NCBI GenBank assembly: GCA_023333565.1
Contig: JAJKFH010001480.1
Location: forward strand, 2,108,001 to 2,172,000
Reading direction: 5' to 3'
Source of the DNA: Puffinus mauretanicus
Lineage: Eukaryota; Chordata; Aves; Procellariiformes; Procellariidae
DNA: 64,000 nt
Part shown: positions 1 through 13,113 of the stretch, one piece after another
Numbering within the stretch: position 1 is the first letter of the stretch
Layout of the letters: each line of letters opens with the position of its first letter
Translations under genes and position numbers: made by a program
The notes under the pieces: model-generated
The model's input: only the letters and a program-made list of their open reading frames with translations
Database searches by the model: none
What the model was told of the DNA's origin: nothing

Positions 1-3000
1 GGCTATCTTTGATATCACAGCTGTTAAATGATTGATATAAAATAGAAGTTATTATGGATATTAAAACTTTATTGACTCCCTAGAAGATTCAGCAGAGTGG
101 TACAGTATATCCTGTTCCTCCCAAATAAAAGTGTGGGTTTTTGAGCTTCACTAACACTTGCCCATACCTTTTATTGCTTAACTTTTAAAAGGCCTTAGAC
201 CTGTGAATTTCTAGCACTGTTATCCTTATTACCTCTTTTTTGTTGGTGGTGTTATATACTCTATTAAACATGGTTTTAAAGTGTAGTCTTTCCAGACCAT
301 GAAGTATGTGACAACAGCCCTTCACCACAGGACAATAGCCCTGACTTGCAGTCAGCTCATTCTAGTGCGTTAATAATATGGCAATGGTAATAATGGGCAG
401 CTCAAAGAATTATTCCCATAAGAACTGTGCGTGGGAGCTTGTCTGCAAGCAGCAGATCCAGAAGAATACAGGAAGTTACATGTTCAGGACCTTCGCCTGC
501 TAGTGAGGAGCTGCATATTGACATTTTTTTATCCAGCCAACCGCCATAGGATCTCATTACTCCTTGCTTCAGGAAATCAAGTTCCCTATTTCACAAGATC
601 ATTCAAGACATTTCTGTGAGTTTAGATTGACAGCATCATTCCCATGTCAGGGTAAAATGTCATTAAAGATGAAACATGAGTTGCTGGCGTAACATTTTCC
701 ACTTCCTTTCCTCATGCAGTAGTTTCTCCAAACACGCTCTCTTGGTCATGAAAGGTATCTTTGTCAACGAGATAGGAACTACTAAGCTCCTCTGACATTT
801 CTACTTTCCAGTCCTCCATTTCTACTATCCAGTCCTTTGGATATCTCTGGACCATCTCTGCTTCTGTTTTTTATGTAGGCTCTGAGATGATGCTTCACTG
901 AAGCTTTGAATATCTTCCAACTGCTGTGTCCTTAGATGGGAAGTACACAGGCAAACAGCAAGCACTAAATATTACACCCAGCAGTAATAGTACTCGCCAT
1001 TCGTGAAGCTGAAAGTGGATCCCTGCAGGTTCTTATACTTCGTGGCTCACACATCTTCCTACTTCTGATTGTTAGTGGAAATTTTTTTTTAATTCTTTCC
1101 TTTTCCAAACACTAAGATACATTTGTAGTTCGGGAGAAATTGACTGATAACCCCATGCTTGCACACTTCTGCAAAGGATGTGAAGGTGACAAATACTTGT
1201 TTTAAATATTCCTAAGCTAAAGCAAGCAGGTGTTTTCAGACGAGACCGTTCTAGTAACTGGTCTTATTAGACAGCTTTAAACTATATGTGGTTTTATGCT
1301 GTTATGATTAAAAACTTCACACTCTACTTGGTTTAAAAAGTAACACCTACTCTACTGTTTCCTGCCTAGCTCTATTTCTAAATCTCTTTATCTCTTATCT
1401 AAAAATAAACACAGATTCTCCCTTCTGTGCCCTGATGACTGCAGCAAAAAAAGACAGCTACATCCAGCTGAGACTAGAGGCTCCTCTGCTAGCCAACTTT
1501 CCTGGTAGAAGTCGACATGCCAGAAAGTTTGAAGGTAGAGCCAAATAGAAAAGGTCTGGTTTGGCTGGCATGACTAGAAAGCATGCCAAGTCATTGAGGT
1601 GACTGTATACATATAGAAAAATAAATACATAAAATGATATATAGGGTCACTTTGACCACTGGAAAGTCATGCCAAAATATTGTCACTGTCTTGGCTCTGC
1701 CATTTTAATGGGTTTTGTAGCCTGGCCAAAACCAAGCACTCCATTAGCAGCTTCGTTCACTTGCTCTTCTCCGTGCAGGCAGAGCAAAAGAGCCGCTCAA
1801 ACCCCAGCTGCTCAGCCTAGCAGGAGGTTTGCTCTTTCTGTTTTGAACTCCTCTGCTTGCACTTTTGGTTTTCTCATTTTTAAGATAGCAATGAACCTCC
1901 TGACACCTGGAAAACTCAGTAAGGGGTGCAAGTAGGGGTGTCTCCAAGGTCGGCTGTGTCCTAGCACTTTCCCTTCAGCATCTCCATAAGACAGTCTCTG
2001 CCTGTGAGAAATCTTCACTCACGGTACTTTTTCCTGGTGATTGAAAAGCCCTGTGCAGATATCTGTATTTGTTTTCCCTGCCTCCCCACCACCACCACCG
2101 TCTCCTCCTCCGTTCTTCCAGGAGGGAACGTGCTGGGCACAGTGTCATTTCCCCTTCTCTGTGTGGCCACCAGGCACCCGAACGATACAAGATAACATCA
2201 TGACATGGGAATGACACAATACATGATGCAATGCAGCAATACAAACACCTCACTTTGTTCTCACAGGACTTCTTATGCTAACCTGATGAATATTCTGCCA
2301 GGTGCCTTCTGCAAATGCAGTCAAGGCAGCAACCACCAAGCAGGGAAGAGCAGCTATCTCATGCCTCACCTACGATTTTAAACCAGAGATGGTTTAAAAT
2401 ACATGCATCCCATTTGTTGTCCAAGGAGGACTTTCACAAATTTTGCTGTAGCATATGTGCTCTGACTAGCTGTAGAATTTTATGAAATACAGAAAAATAT
2501 CTCAACTTCTGACCATATGCAAATTTCCCAAGCCCATGCTGCACCAGTGAACTCCTGCTATATAAACCACAAGGACAGGGCTGTGTTTTCAGGTAGAGCT
2601 TCACAGATAATAGTTTAGCAGGAAGTAGAAACACAGTAATCCCCAATGGAAATCCTAATTCTCTCTGATGGTGCTCTCACATGCACATCTGGCCTCCAAG
2701 AGTTGTGTTTCTGGGTTAAATAATTATGAATGACTATATCTGTGTCTGTATTCAGTCATAAGTTTTTATGGGAAAGTCCTCATAAGATGGAAAAGCAGGC
2801 TATTATCACAGGTTAAGAAATAAAAGCAAGAATTAATCCAAACATCCTCCTCTTTCATCTCCCACCCCTGAGGGCTGGAAAAGCTTTCTTATGACTCTAA
2901 GGCGTATGCAAGCACATATGCCCATTCTACCTCTCTCTTTCTTTTTCACTTTCTCTTTCTCTCCCACCTTTTTATTTATCGCTCTGCATTAAATGTAGGA

Positions 3001-4780
3001 TGAGGACTTCAATCTTTCGGCTGCTATGCAAATTGGGATCTCTTCCCCTGGCCTTTTTTGGGGGTGTTTTAATGTGGCTGTTGTGTTTCAGGATGTTTAG
3101 GAAGACGGTTTTTTTGCATCGTCTTGATGTTGGGTGCCTAAACTCTGCCAAAGTTGTATCCTAGGGGGCAATGTGGTTTTTTGGATCTTGGAGAACTTGG
3201 TACTGGTGCTTGGTACTTGGAGAACTCTTACTATGATTTTTAATTACATCCTCAGCCAAAGACATGCACTTTTTCACTCATTTCAATTCATTTCAAGTTC
3301 AAGTTATCATCCCAGCCCAGTTTTATTCTTTTTCTTGCTACATCATCTTTCTTGCTCTACCAGGCAGCAAAGGGAGAAGCATAGTGAGAGGGATGGACTT
3401 CAGGGGCAGAAGAGTCTGCCATCTACCTTCCTTCCTAGCATAAAGTTTTCAGGAATTAATTTCTGCTTCATGTTGAGTTGAAGTGGAGCTTGGCTTTTAG
3501 AAGAACATCCAGTTTTAATAAAAACATTGCCAGGATTGTCAAGGGCTGAGGTCCCATCAACACCTTGAAGAAAATTATCCTCACTATTGAATTTCTAAAA
3601 TGTCTAATTTTGCTCTTGAATATTTGGCTGTTCTTTTTAAAATCTGAGTTCTTGTACCTCTACTGTACCTGTAATTTTATGTGTATATGCTTTGGAAAGG
3701 ATACACCTCATTTGGCTGTATCCATCTAGGAGCTGGACTTCTAGCCCAGACTGCCTCTATAGTCCCACTCATAGAGGACCAGTGTCTCCAAGGAGCAACT
3801 CATCCCACCTACTCTACAGATCCTTCTTAATATGAGAATGACTTCTTTCCACATATGTCTCTTTATGATCTGCCAAAGAAGGCTGGGTACTTAGATCTGA
3901 ACCAGATGAATGAAACTACATAACTAAATTTTAGATGACTCATAATCTTATTAGTAAAAAGGAAAAGAAAATCAAGTTGCGTAAGCATTGCCATTGAATG
4001 AGACTGCCCTTCTTTAGTACTCTTGAGCAGTCATTGACTTACTCTTGTTTCCACAGTTCCATCATCTGCCCAAAACATATGTGAAGCTGGCTGGTCTTTA
4101 TTTAGCCATATTTAACAAGTCATTATCTTCAGATTTTTTTAAATGATGGCAGAATAATATTACATTTTTTTCAGCCTTTTCAGCCCCCCAATATTTCAGA
4201 ACTGAGAAACATTACCAGTGGCTCAAGAAGTGCCCTAGACTGGTTTTCCAAAAGCCTTGTTTGCAAGCTACCCATACCTTTAGTTTTAAAATCTTACGAT
4301 TTGTTTCCAAAAAGGTGCAGCATTTAGCAACTGCATCTGAACATCCTCCTTAGTGTCTGTTTGGAGTGAACAAACGTGGCCGGCCTACATCAACTGGCTT
4401 TCCCCCAGCTGCAAAAGACTAAAAATTATTGACTATCGTAGCTAGACCACTACGTGAGTGTGCACTGTATTTACTATAAAGGCAGTCTGAAGGATGAGTT
4501 GCACATTTGTACTGTGGGCGAAGCTGGCTAGCGGGGGGCAAGTCACAGCAGGAATCTGTGACCATGCACGTGAAAAATGGTGGTAAATTGATCTGAAACA
4601 CTCTTCAGAAAGTCTACTTCCAATTCTTAATCAAGGTCTGACATTTTTACACAAAATTTGTCGCATTTAAAAGTGAAATAGTTCTTCATTATGTTTAGGG
4701 GGTTATCTTGGAAAACCACGTCCATAGCTTAAAACAATGATGATTATCAAAAGGCCAGTGAAACCACTAATTCCCTGCTG
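1..4780. other. Gene-free intergenic DNA
   Basis: No credible gene is visible. Reading frames are short, start arbitrarily and have no recognisable domains. Minor sequence structure: an imperfect 21-bp tandem duplication at 797-838, a short CCA triplet run at 2086-2099 and a pyrimidine-rich tract at about 2929-2974. The base composition is AT-rich, as expected for avian intergenic DNA. I cannot exclude lncRNA exons or conserved enhancers, which need cross-species alignment to see. Confidence 0.7.
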
Positions 4781-4784
4781 AAAA

Positions 4785-5700
4785 CTTTGAGACATAGTGA
4801 GAGAAAGGCCAGGCTGCAGCCGCGGGCCTCGCCGCCTACCGGAGGGGACGGTCGCTCGCTGCCCCGACGCCCACAGCAACGCGGTGGCTCCCTGAGCCCG
4901 GCAGCTGCCGCTCCCGGGCCCTCAGCTGGTGCTGGGCCAGGGTGGGCACCAGGGGGTGCGGGTTTGGGTTTGCTAAGCCTGGCTCTGGGGTTTGGGTCTA
5001 AAATCCGCAACCAACAGTGGTTTGCATCTGGGTCCCAAGAGTCGGGTGGAGGAAGGAGAGACATCGTCCTGGTTTCATATAAAAATAACCAAAATGACAG
5101 TTGGGTTTGGTTCGAGCAAAGTAAAATCAGGGTAGTTCGGATCAAAACTTTATTTTGTATGAACGGCCCAAGCTTAGAAAAACTGCTCTTACGTTTGAGC
5201 CCGGCTAGGAACAAAATGAGCAGAAACCTCCCGGTGAGTGACACACCTACCGACGCCGCCAGGGCTAAGGCGCTGCGACCCCCGCGCCCTCGCCCACCCA
5301 CCCCCGGCCCCGCCACCCCCGCCGGCCGCCGCCCCGCGCAGCCATCTTGCGCACACGGCGAGGGACACCTAGCGGGAGCTGGGGCTGCTGCCGCCCCGGC
5401 CCTCGCCCGACACCCGGCAGGGCTTCCCCGGGCACGGCCAAACTCCCTGCCCCGCCGCCAACCCCTCAGGGCGGGCTGGCGGCGGTGGTCAGGCCGCGAG
5501 GTGGGTCCGGGCCAGCGGGGCCGGTGGCAGGGCAGGGCAGGGCTGTGGGGAGCTGGAGACCGGCCCTGCTGTGGTATCGCTGGGGCGGGGATTGAGGCCC
5601 CAGGGGCTGACATGGGGTCCTGGGCAGGGTGGGGGGAGCCCCGGCGGGTGCGCAGGGGCGGTCAGGGCTGTGGGTGCCCTCAGGGCCCTGACAAAAGGGT
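4785..5700. promoter_or_regulatory. Orphan CpG island, candidate promoter
   Basis: GC content and CpG density rise abruptly over about 0.9 kb, with the densest part at 5215-5620, inside an otherwise AT-rich interval. Both strands are open over long stretches (about 300 codons each), which is expected from stop-poor GC-rich DNA and not evidence of a protein. Two features suggest a promoter. One is a CAAGATGGCTGCG element on the minus strand at 5337-5349, a good match to the YY1 motif typical of transcription start regions. The other is a consensus plus-strand splice donor (CCG/GTGAGT) at about 5231. Which strand is transcribed, and into what, cannot be told from sequence. A lncRNA or an unrecognised first exon is the likely product. 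The 4.8-5.2 kb part is less CpG-rich and contains an AT-rich patch at 5080-5160. Confidence 0.6.
5337..5349 (-). promoter_or_regulatory. YY1-type motif in orphan CpG island
   Basis: The minus strand reads CAAGATGGCTGCG, matching the extended YY1 consensus (AAGATGGCNGC). In vertebrate promoters this motif is usually just downstream of the transcription start and often overlaps a start codon. Here the ATG would open a frame of only about 26 codons before a stop, so a protein start is doubtful. Confidence 0.45.
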
Positions 5701-6562
5701 CCTGATGTAACCCAGCTATTCATTGTCTGAGCATCAGCTGTTGTTTCAATGCTGTGTTTATTAAATGTGTAAGAATGTCTCTGAAAACCACAGTGACTTC
5801 CACAGGTCGCTACCTACTATCCCTATAAGCCAAGACTCCCATCATAAACTCAGGGCTAGCTCACTGGTAAACCGAACAAAGCCTGTGCCCTCCCCAACAG
5901 CCCTGACAACCAGGGAAGGTTTTGGAGAGCACCCGCCGGAAAAGCAGGATGGTGTCCTTCACTGGGATTGTGGTGAGCAGGAGAGGAAAGCGCACTTCAA
6001 AATCACAGCATCTCCCACCCCTCCTCACTCATCCCCACTAAAATGTGGCCTCCAACTCCATGCAAGACGGTGCTTTCTCTCTATTCCCTAATACTCCCTG
6101 CTATAGGGAATATTCCCTGTTGCCTGTGAGATGTTGTGTCTCACAGCATCAGGCACAACTTAATTCTCTCCAGCAAGGCTGCATCTTTTTATGGTATGTC
6201 CATCAGCAATAATAGCTCATCCTTTAATGGAATATTTGTTACTTGTTTTGCTATTACAGTACAGCAGCAGTTGCTCCATTGTCATAGCAAATGATGTTTC
6301 ATTTCTTTCTCTCCGCAAGCACTTACTTGGTTCCCTATTCCCATCGTTTCTGAGCACCTCATACTCTTTTTTTCTTCTCTTTTTTATTCTTGCAAGGTAA
6401 TGAATCTCTTTCTCCCTGATCTGTATCCAGAAAAAACATACTTGTCTCAGAGTTGATATCTGAAGTTGTGGGCTAACAGTATAGTTTTTACATTTCCAGA
6501 TGAGTGATAGACCCTGCAAACAGAGGTGATAAGCAGAATCCCAAAACTCTTAAATAGTTTAT

Positions 6563-6614
6563 AGCAAAAATACAGGAAGACTAGGAGAAGCAAAAATACA
6601 GGAAGACTAAGAGA
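6563..6614. repeat. 26-bp tandem duplication
   Basis: Two adjacent 26-bp units beginning AGCAAAAATACAGGAAGACT are identical except for one base near the end (CTAGGAGA against CTAAGAGA). This is probably a replication-slippage duplication and is not linked to a gene. Confidence 0.85.
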
Positions 6615-9600
6615 AATTAAACGTACTGTAGTTTAATGAGCAAGGCCGACAGCTAAACTGAGCAGGACCATAGTTTCTAAATAAACATTTGAACATATTG
6701 ACTGCATAGTCCTTACATTATCACAGTGTGTTACTGCAAGCAAATTTTCTTTCATGTTAGAGAAGAAGAAAAGAAAGAAGACAAAAAGTCAAGAAATACT
6801 CTTTCTTAAGAGGTCAGTCAGAAAAAGTTATCTGCTGTGGGATCCACCTTATCTGACTGTCTAAAAACTCAACATCCAGCCTTCAACCAATCAGAGTGAC
6901 AGTCACCTTCTAAGGGCAACTTATTATAAGATAAATGCCTAAGACAGCTTGAATGAATCAACCTGGAGATACCTGTTTCTCTCCGCTGAGGCCGAGAAAC
7001 TAGATTAGACACCTGACTTCAAGATGTCAGTAATTATGTGGTATGAGTGCATCCCAAAGCCTAAGACGCCATTACACTGAGTGAATATCATTAGCAGGGA
7101 ATTCACACAAAGCTTCATGCTTCTCCCAAGTGAAGGACATGGAGAATCCAACCTTTCTCCTAAGACCTGGAAAATCAATAGAGGGAGCTCCCTACACACT
7201 CTCCATCCTAGACGAGACACTGCTACTGCTCACCTACCCTAGCTGGCAGGTCTCCTCAAACCTGCTTCTGTAAACTATTGCATATGCACAGAGAACTGAT
7301 CGAATAAAGGACTTTAGGAGAAAGCAAACCATCCCTCCACTTTTCCTGGGAGCCAGGGAAAGGATATGGAAAGAATACACAATGAACGCTGGAGCTGGGC
7401 TCAGTGATCTCCACTACAAACCTTAGGTCACCAAAGCTCTTCTAGGCTGTACAGCAGGGTTAAGCGTGATGACTAGTCCTCAGCTCCCTTCAGGACCCCA
7501 CAGAAATGAGAAGTTCATTGGAGTCCACCTGCAGTGAGACGTATATGTGTTTGGGATATTTGGACAATCGGCTCACTTTTGGCAGGCTATGGCAAGTTTT
7601 CATACTGCTAGTGGTACTTGGTCTTTCTTGTCTGATACACCTTAAAAGATTGTGATGGAAATGTGGAAGACCTGTGCAAGATCTGTGGGGGAGCTTGAGA
7701 TGTATCTTCATTCATAGCTTGTGAACAGAAGGAAATGATTTGCACGAAGATCTGCTAAGTCTTGCTTGGCTGCCAGAATAGGGAATTATACAAAAGGCAG
7801 TCCTGAAACACTTCTTGACAGAGTGAAGTTTGTCCACTGAAAGACAGGGAAGGGATTTCTCACATTGAAGACACCACCTGCAAGGGCTGCTTGGAATAGG
7901 TTACCATATCCCTTGATTCCTAACACTGAGATCAGGAGAAGTAAGATAGATAGGTGTGTAAAAAAAAAAAAAAGAAAGTGATTCTGAGTGTTTAGAAGGC
8001 AGCGGGATGGGATATGAACACCTGCAGTCTTCCAGGGCCCTCAAAGAAAGGAGCTCAGAGTGTGAGGACTGAGATTTGTTAGGTCAGAAGGTAGTGTTGG
8101 AGACACCAGACATGCTTTAGGAGACTTAAATCCTCAGGACTCATTTACAGAATAACACTGGGGGATTAAGACGAGCAGAAGACTTTATGGACATTTCATT
8201 CAGCCAAACTTTGGTGGAGGGGCTCCCTCTCCACAAGCCATTTCAGCACTAACAAAACCCTCAGTCATTTCTAACAAAAGCCTCTTTGAAAGGAAATTAT
8301 CATTGAGGCAAAATTCAGTAAATTTGACTCACTTTATCGCCTAAGACCTCTGGAGTTTTCAAAAGAAAATCTAGACCCCTAAACTGCAAAATGCAATTTG
8401 CCCTGCTGCACCGGGATGTCCTGCACTGCTTGACACAGGAGACTCAACAGAGTCAGCATGAAGCCGTTTTGTTCCCATCTTGTGAGGGTGGGGACACACT
8501 GGTTTCATACAGGCTCTGCTGAAGACATAGATACGGGAACCCTGAGAAAAATCTCCCTGTCCTGCAGGGTTTCATTTTTCAAGTAGTTAGACAGCAGAAG
8601 CATTCTCCGGAATAGCGGTTGGTCTGTGTTAGAACTTCCTTCACCACCATGATACACAAATTATATGGAGAGATATTGCAGCTTCCGCTCTGTGGGAGAA
8701 CAACGAGGTCTGAGAACCTTAACAGCATGTCCTACATTTTTAACTCATGACCTCTGTTGCTTGTTTGTTTTTTATTCCAAATTGAAAGTACTTGACAGCT
8801 ATTCTGATCTCAGGCTACTGATAATGTGCCTGCAGCTGAAATGTCACCCATTTTAAGGGGGGTTGGGTGTAGATATCAAAAGCAAAACAATCACTTCTCT
8901 CTTTGACTTGATCTCTGGGGCATTCGACCCAAATTTAGCATTATCTGAAGTATTCAGCAAGTGCTTCCACAGATGTGCAGCTCCTTTTGAAGAACTGTCT
9001 CAAGCATCATTTTAAGCCTTGGGTATAAAATAAACTTCAAATCTGTTACAGCTTGAACAAAAAGCAAAGCTGGCAGCCATTCTTTCCTTTAAAGACCTCT
9101 GTTTACTGTAGAGAGTTTTAGCCATGTTTTAATTTCAGAATTTTTTAAATATGTATTTTCTGAGAAATAAACATAGATGACTTAACTGTAAATTAAACCT
9201 GAGTCCTCTGGCTGCTAGCCCAGCATCTACCAAGAAGGCTGACTGTCTTGCAAATTCAGCTGCATCTCCCTGGCTGCCCTATAGCCAGGACAAGCTCTGT
9301 TTATGTTCCTCTTAAAATGCATATATTCGCTGGTACAGGGATCAGCAAACCAGAGGTTAGTCTCTTAGACTTTCTACTCCCAAGGAGTCTCATAGTCTCA
9401 TACGGCTGTTGGCCTGCGTGATTACTGCCACGCAGGTACAGTATAGAAGAACACTTCCATTGGTATAGAAAAACCCATGCATCAGTACTGAGGCTGGTAG
9501 TTAGCTTTTGCGTAGTTGGTTATGTGCTGGAAAGGCAAGAGAAGAATCTGAAATGAAATCGGTTAGTAAAGCTGTGACGGTGGCTGGAGAGGGCGTGGTG

Positions 9601-12600
9601 TGGGTGAGATGGGTGACAGCAGGGGGAGCAGCACAAACGCTGGGGTAAGGTAGGAGGTAAAAGAGAAAACAGGAGCCAGCCCTCCGGAACATTTGGTAAT
9701 GACACCCACTGGCTTGCTGCAGGTATGGCCATGCATTGCGCAGGCTGGTCCTTCCTGGGGACGCACACCTAGACTCCATACTCCTGGTTTCTAGTCACTG
9801 CACAGACAAATCAGTGATGCAGATATCTCCGGTGACTCTGAATCCACCTAACATATCCCTGGAGAGCCTCGGGGGAGTCCGGTTCCTTTTACTGCCAGGA
9901 CTACATTGTCTGAAAACTGCAATTGCTAGTAGCAGCAATAAGCTTTTGAAGAAACACTGTGCATAAACACCACAGTGGATCTGCAGGCAGGTCTGCATCC
10001 TAGGCACTCCTCTTTGCCAGTGACAAACACAATAGCACACTCTTAGTTTTTAAGAATTTTTTGTGCCTAAAATAAATGTGATAGGTGAACACTATGAATT
10101 TCAGCAGCATGGAAAATAGCCAGGTGAGTCAACAAAAACTGTGCTGCTTCTTTAAAATAGCAGATCATTACCTGTCAGTCAGAGCATGGCAAATGGAAAG
10201 GATTCAAGTGTATTCCCACTTGTTGCAGATCTGGCAGAAGCTTTTAACCATCACTGATGAGACTAAGTTGGCTGTAATAAGCATGCAAGTTACAACCCAG
10301 AGTACACTAAGCCAGCAATGATGTTGTTTATAATAATGATTAATGGGAGAATTACAGTAACACAAACACATATTCATATGCTCTATGAATTGCTAACTAG
10401 CAATTGAAAAGATGCAGCCCTTACGAATCCATGAAGGCACAGTGCAAATGATGTGGCTGTTTCAATGAAGAAAGCTCAGTGCAAACCGTTACGGAAGAAC
10501 GGGGCATTTGGCTAAATTTCAGCAGAAGTCTCTGCCTCCACAACAGGTATCAAAAGTTACTGGGCCAAGGGGAACTGTTTTGAGTAAGCATAGATGCAGT
10601 AGCAAACACTGTGGTGTGGTGTGCAGTATTGTGGATGCTTCTTTTACATCAGGAGGATAGTCATGGGCTACAGAAGAAAAGCTGGACAGTTGTCTACAGT
10701 GTCTATACTATCCCAGTCATTTTAATTGCAATGTCTATAGCCACCTATGGAACCAGATTCCTGAGCTGCCTGCAGAACAAAATTCCTGTGCTTGTCTACC
10801 TACACATAAATCTGATTTTTTATTTAGCTTTCATACCTGACAAAATTTATACTTCATATACTGATACCGCACCCAATGTGGAGACCAGCTTCAGGTATTA
10901 ACACATGCAAATAATTGACAGACGCACAAATTCAGTGCCACCGAAGTGTATTTACAACACTCTTACAAGAAACCACACCAGTAAAACTTTGCTATACAAA
11001 AGACCTTGTGCAGAGAATAACTATTTGACCTAGTATGACAGAAAGACAACAGAATTTATGTTTGCCACTGTCGTGAGAAACACCTGTAGCGCAAGAGCTT
11101 AAGAAAATGAGCCTGGCACAATGGTACTGAAGTAACCGGATCCAGTTTAGAAATGGGTTTCACCAATAATCATAGGAAAGAACAAGGCTTTTCATACTAT
11201 TTTCATACAATTTCATACTATTTTCATACTCATTTCTGCATGACTTTAAGGAGACCAGATGAAGCCATGGTGACAAACTTATCCATTAACTATGTCACCA
11301 TTGAAAAAGTATTTATTCTGATGGACAAAGATGTTTTATACTTTTGCTGTACAGAGCGTGTCTCACCAAGTAATGCTGCTGGCAGGCAGCAGAGACCTCA
11401 CAGCACATATTATACATAATAATTTACCATTTTAAGTGTTTGCCCTAAAGCATTCATATCAGATGGCACATACTTTTTCTGAAAATAATGTCCATGACTT
11501 TCAATAACCAGTCTAGTTGCCCATTATGGTCTGGATGATTTTACTGTACTCTAAAAGACTTCTGAAGTACATGAAAAAGACTTCTCTACCGCATCAAAAC
11601 AACAGGACTGAAACTGAACTTTGACAAATACTACTTTCTGTGAACAGAATTGGTTTTTATTGGGCAAGAAACTCCTCCCATTTGAATGAAATTTGACTCA
11701 GTCTTTACAAAAGCCACATCCCTGAAAATATTGCAAACATTATGTTTGTTCTTTAGAAATAAATTATGGTATGCAAAGCTTATCCCTATCCTTGCTTCAG
11801 CTGTAAAACTATTAAAATATTACTTTGAGGAACCCCAAAGTTGTCCTAGATGGATGCTACAAAAAATGTTTGCAATTATGAGGATCATGGATAGCCCAGG
11901 ACTTAGGCTGTTTCATTCTGGATTGTCTATAACTTATTGACATGTTAGATGATGGACCAGAACTGGATGTGCTCAACTTCATTAGGACAGCATGGAGAAA
12001 GACATGCTCAAGAATTTTCAAAGGAGAAAAGAGTGAGTAGTCTCCTGTAGAAAAACCTTATCCTTAGCCTGGCGTCAGAAAGCCATGGAGCTGTGGACTC
12101 CTGCTGCACAAAGACCACAGCCCTTTGACCACACTGTGAACAACGAACAGGTCCATTGAGTGCAGATCTGAATTGTCCAATGGTCAATGACACTATATAT
12201 GTTCGTAGATGAGACAGACCCAGAAGAGATTGAAAGCTGGCTGCTTGTCTGGCCTGCTCCTATTCTGACGGCCACCTACGCTGACGGATGATGACAGTGC
12301 ACTTATTGCACAAGCATACAGACCGGCTGCAGCTGCAGGAAAGCAATGTAAAGCACTTTGCTTAGCGTGTCTGATTCAGTAAAAACAATGTGGTTTTCTG
12401 ACACCAAGATGACTTAACAGTTCCAAGCCTTGAGCCAGCTCCACTGCCACGCTTCCGTAGATTCCAAAGTAAATCGTCTCTACAGGACAAATGTGTGGTA
12501 CAAGCTATTTATCAACTTCTTATTCAAGGGAGTCTATTGGAAAGCATGCCCACATGGCTCATGATGATTTCAAGGGGTTCAGTATGAAAAAGTGTTTATC

Positions 12601-12863
12601 CAATCTGTGCTGATGTCCAGCACTGGATTCTCAACTAAAAGCTCCTCTGAAAGCTTGTGTTACTTGCCAGCCCCATGACAAGGCAGAAGCTGTTTATGTA
12701 TCTTTTCAATCTGTTCCTCTACCCAGATAGTGGGAAAAACCCACTATTAACTTCACAACCCTGTTAGATCATGTGCCGTTTAATTGTCACTGTGCTATCC
12801 AAATCATTTCATGCAGTAGCTAGAAGCATTTCTAGATACATGTTTACACATATTTTTATAGGT

Positions 12864-12902
12864 GTGTATATACATATACATATGTATGTATACATATATG
12901 CA
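12864..12902. repeat. TA/CATA microsatellite
   Basis: A degenerate alternating tract of TATA, CATA and TATG units. It is a simple repeat with no associated gene. Confidence 0.75.
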
Positions 12903-12984
12903 TGATGTTTATATTTTCATCAGAAAAAAAAACACAAATAATTTGTATCAGCCAACAGGTTAAATTTCCTCTCATTAGAAATTG

Positions 12985-13113
12985 ACATTTTTTGAGGAAG
13001 AAAAGCATAATGTACAAAAATCTTCTTTTTTTCATGATGAGGGTGGTGAAACACTTGAACAAGTTGCCCAGAGAGGCTGTAGATGCCCCATCCCTGGGAA
13101 CATTCTATGATCA
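12985..13113 (+). mobile_element. CR1 LINE 3' fragment
   Basis: The stretch reads as a degraded part of the CR1 3' region: '...gatgagggtggtgaaacact' followed by 'ttgcccagagaggctgtaga' and 'tgccccatccctgggaacat'. CR1 is the dominant non-LTR retrotransposon of birds. The fragment is truncated on both sides and lacks the terminal octamer repeats, so it is an old immobile copy. Confidence 0.8.

Larger units (their letters stand above)
5711..12980. other. Gene-free intergenic DNA
   Basis: No gene is recognised. Visible local structure: a 26-bp tandem duplication at 6563-6614, an A14 run at 7959-7972, a short TTTTCATAC-type direct repeat at about 11190-11232 and a TA/CATA microsatellite at about 12864-12902. 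Reading frames here are short and unlike any protein family I know. Confidence 0.65.

Noticed and set aside
4747..5723. Overlapping long reading frames (288 and 307 codons) on both strands of the CpG island
   Set aside because: GC-rich DNA is poor in stop codons. The frames overlap on opposite strands, are Pro/Gly/Ala/Arg-rich and have no recognisable domain, so they are not called as genes.
10611..10901. A 96-codon hydrophobic frame that could look like a small membrane protein
   Set aside because: No homology that I recognise, ordinary AT-rich context, no promoter or splice context. A chance hydrophobic frame is likely in AT-rich DNA.
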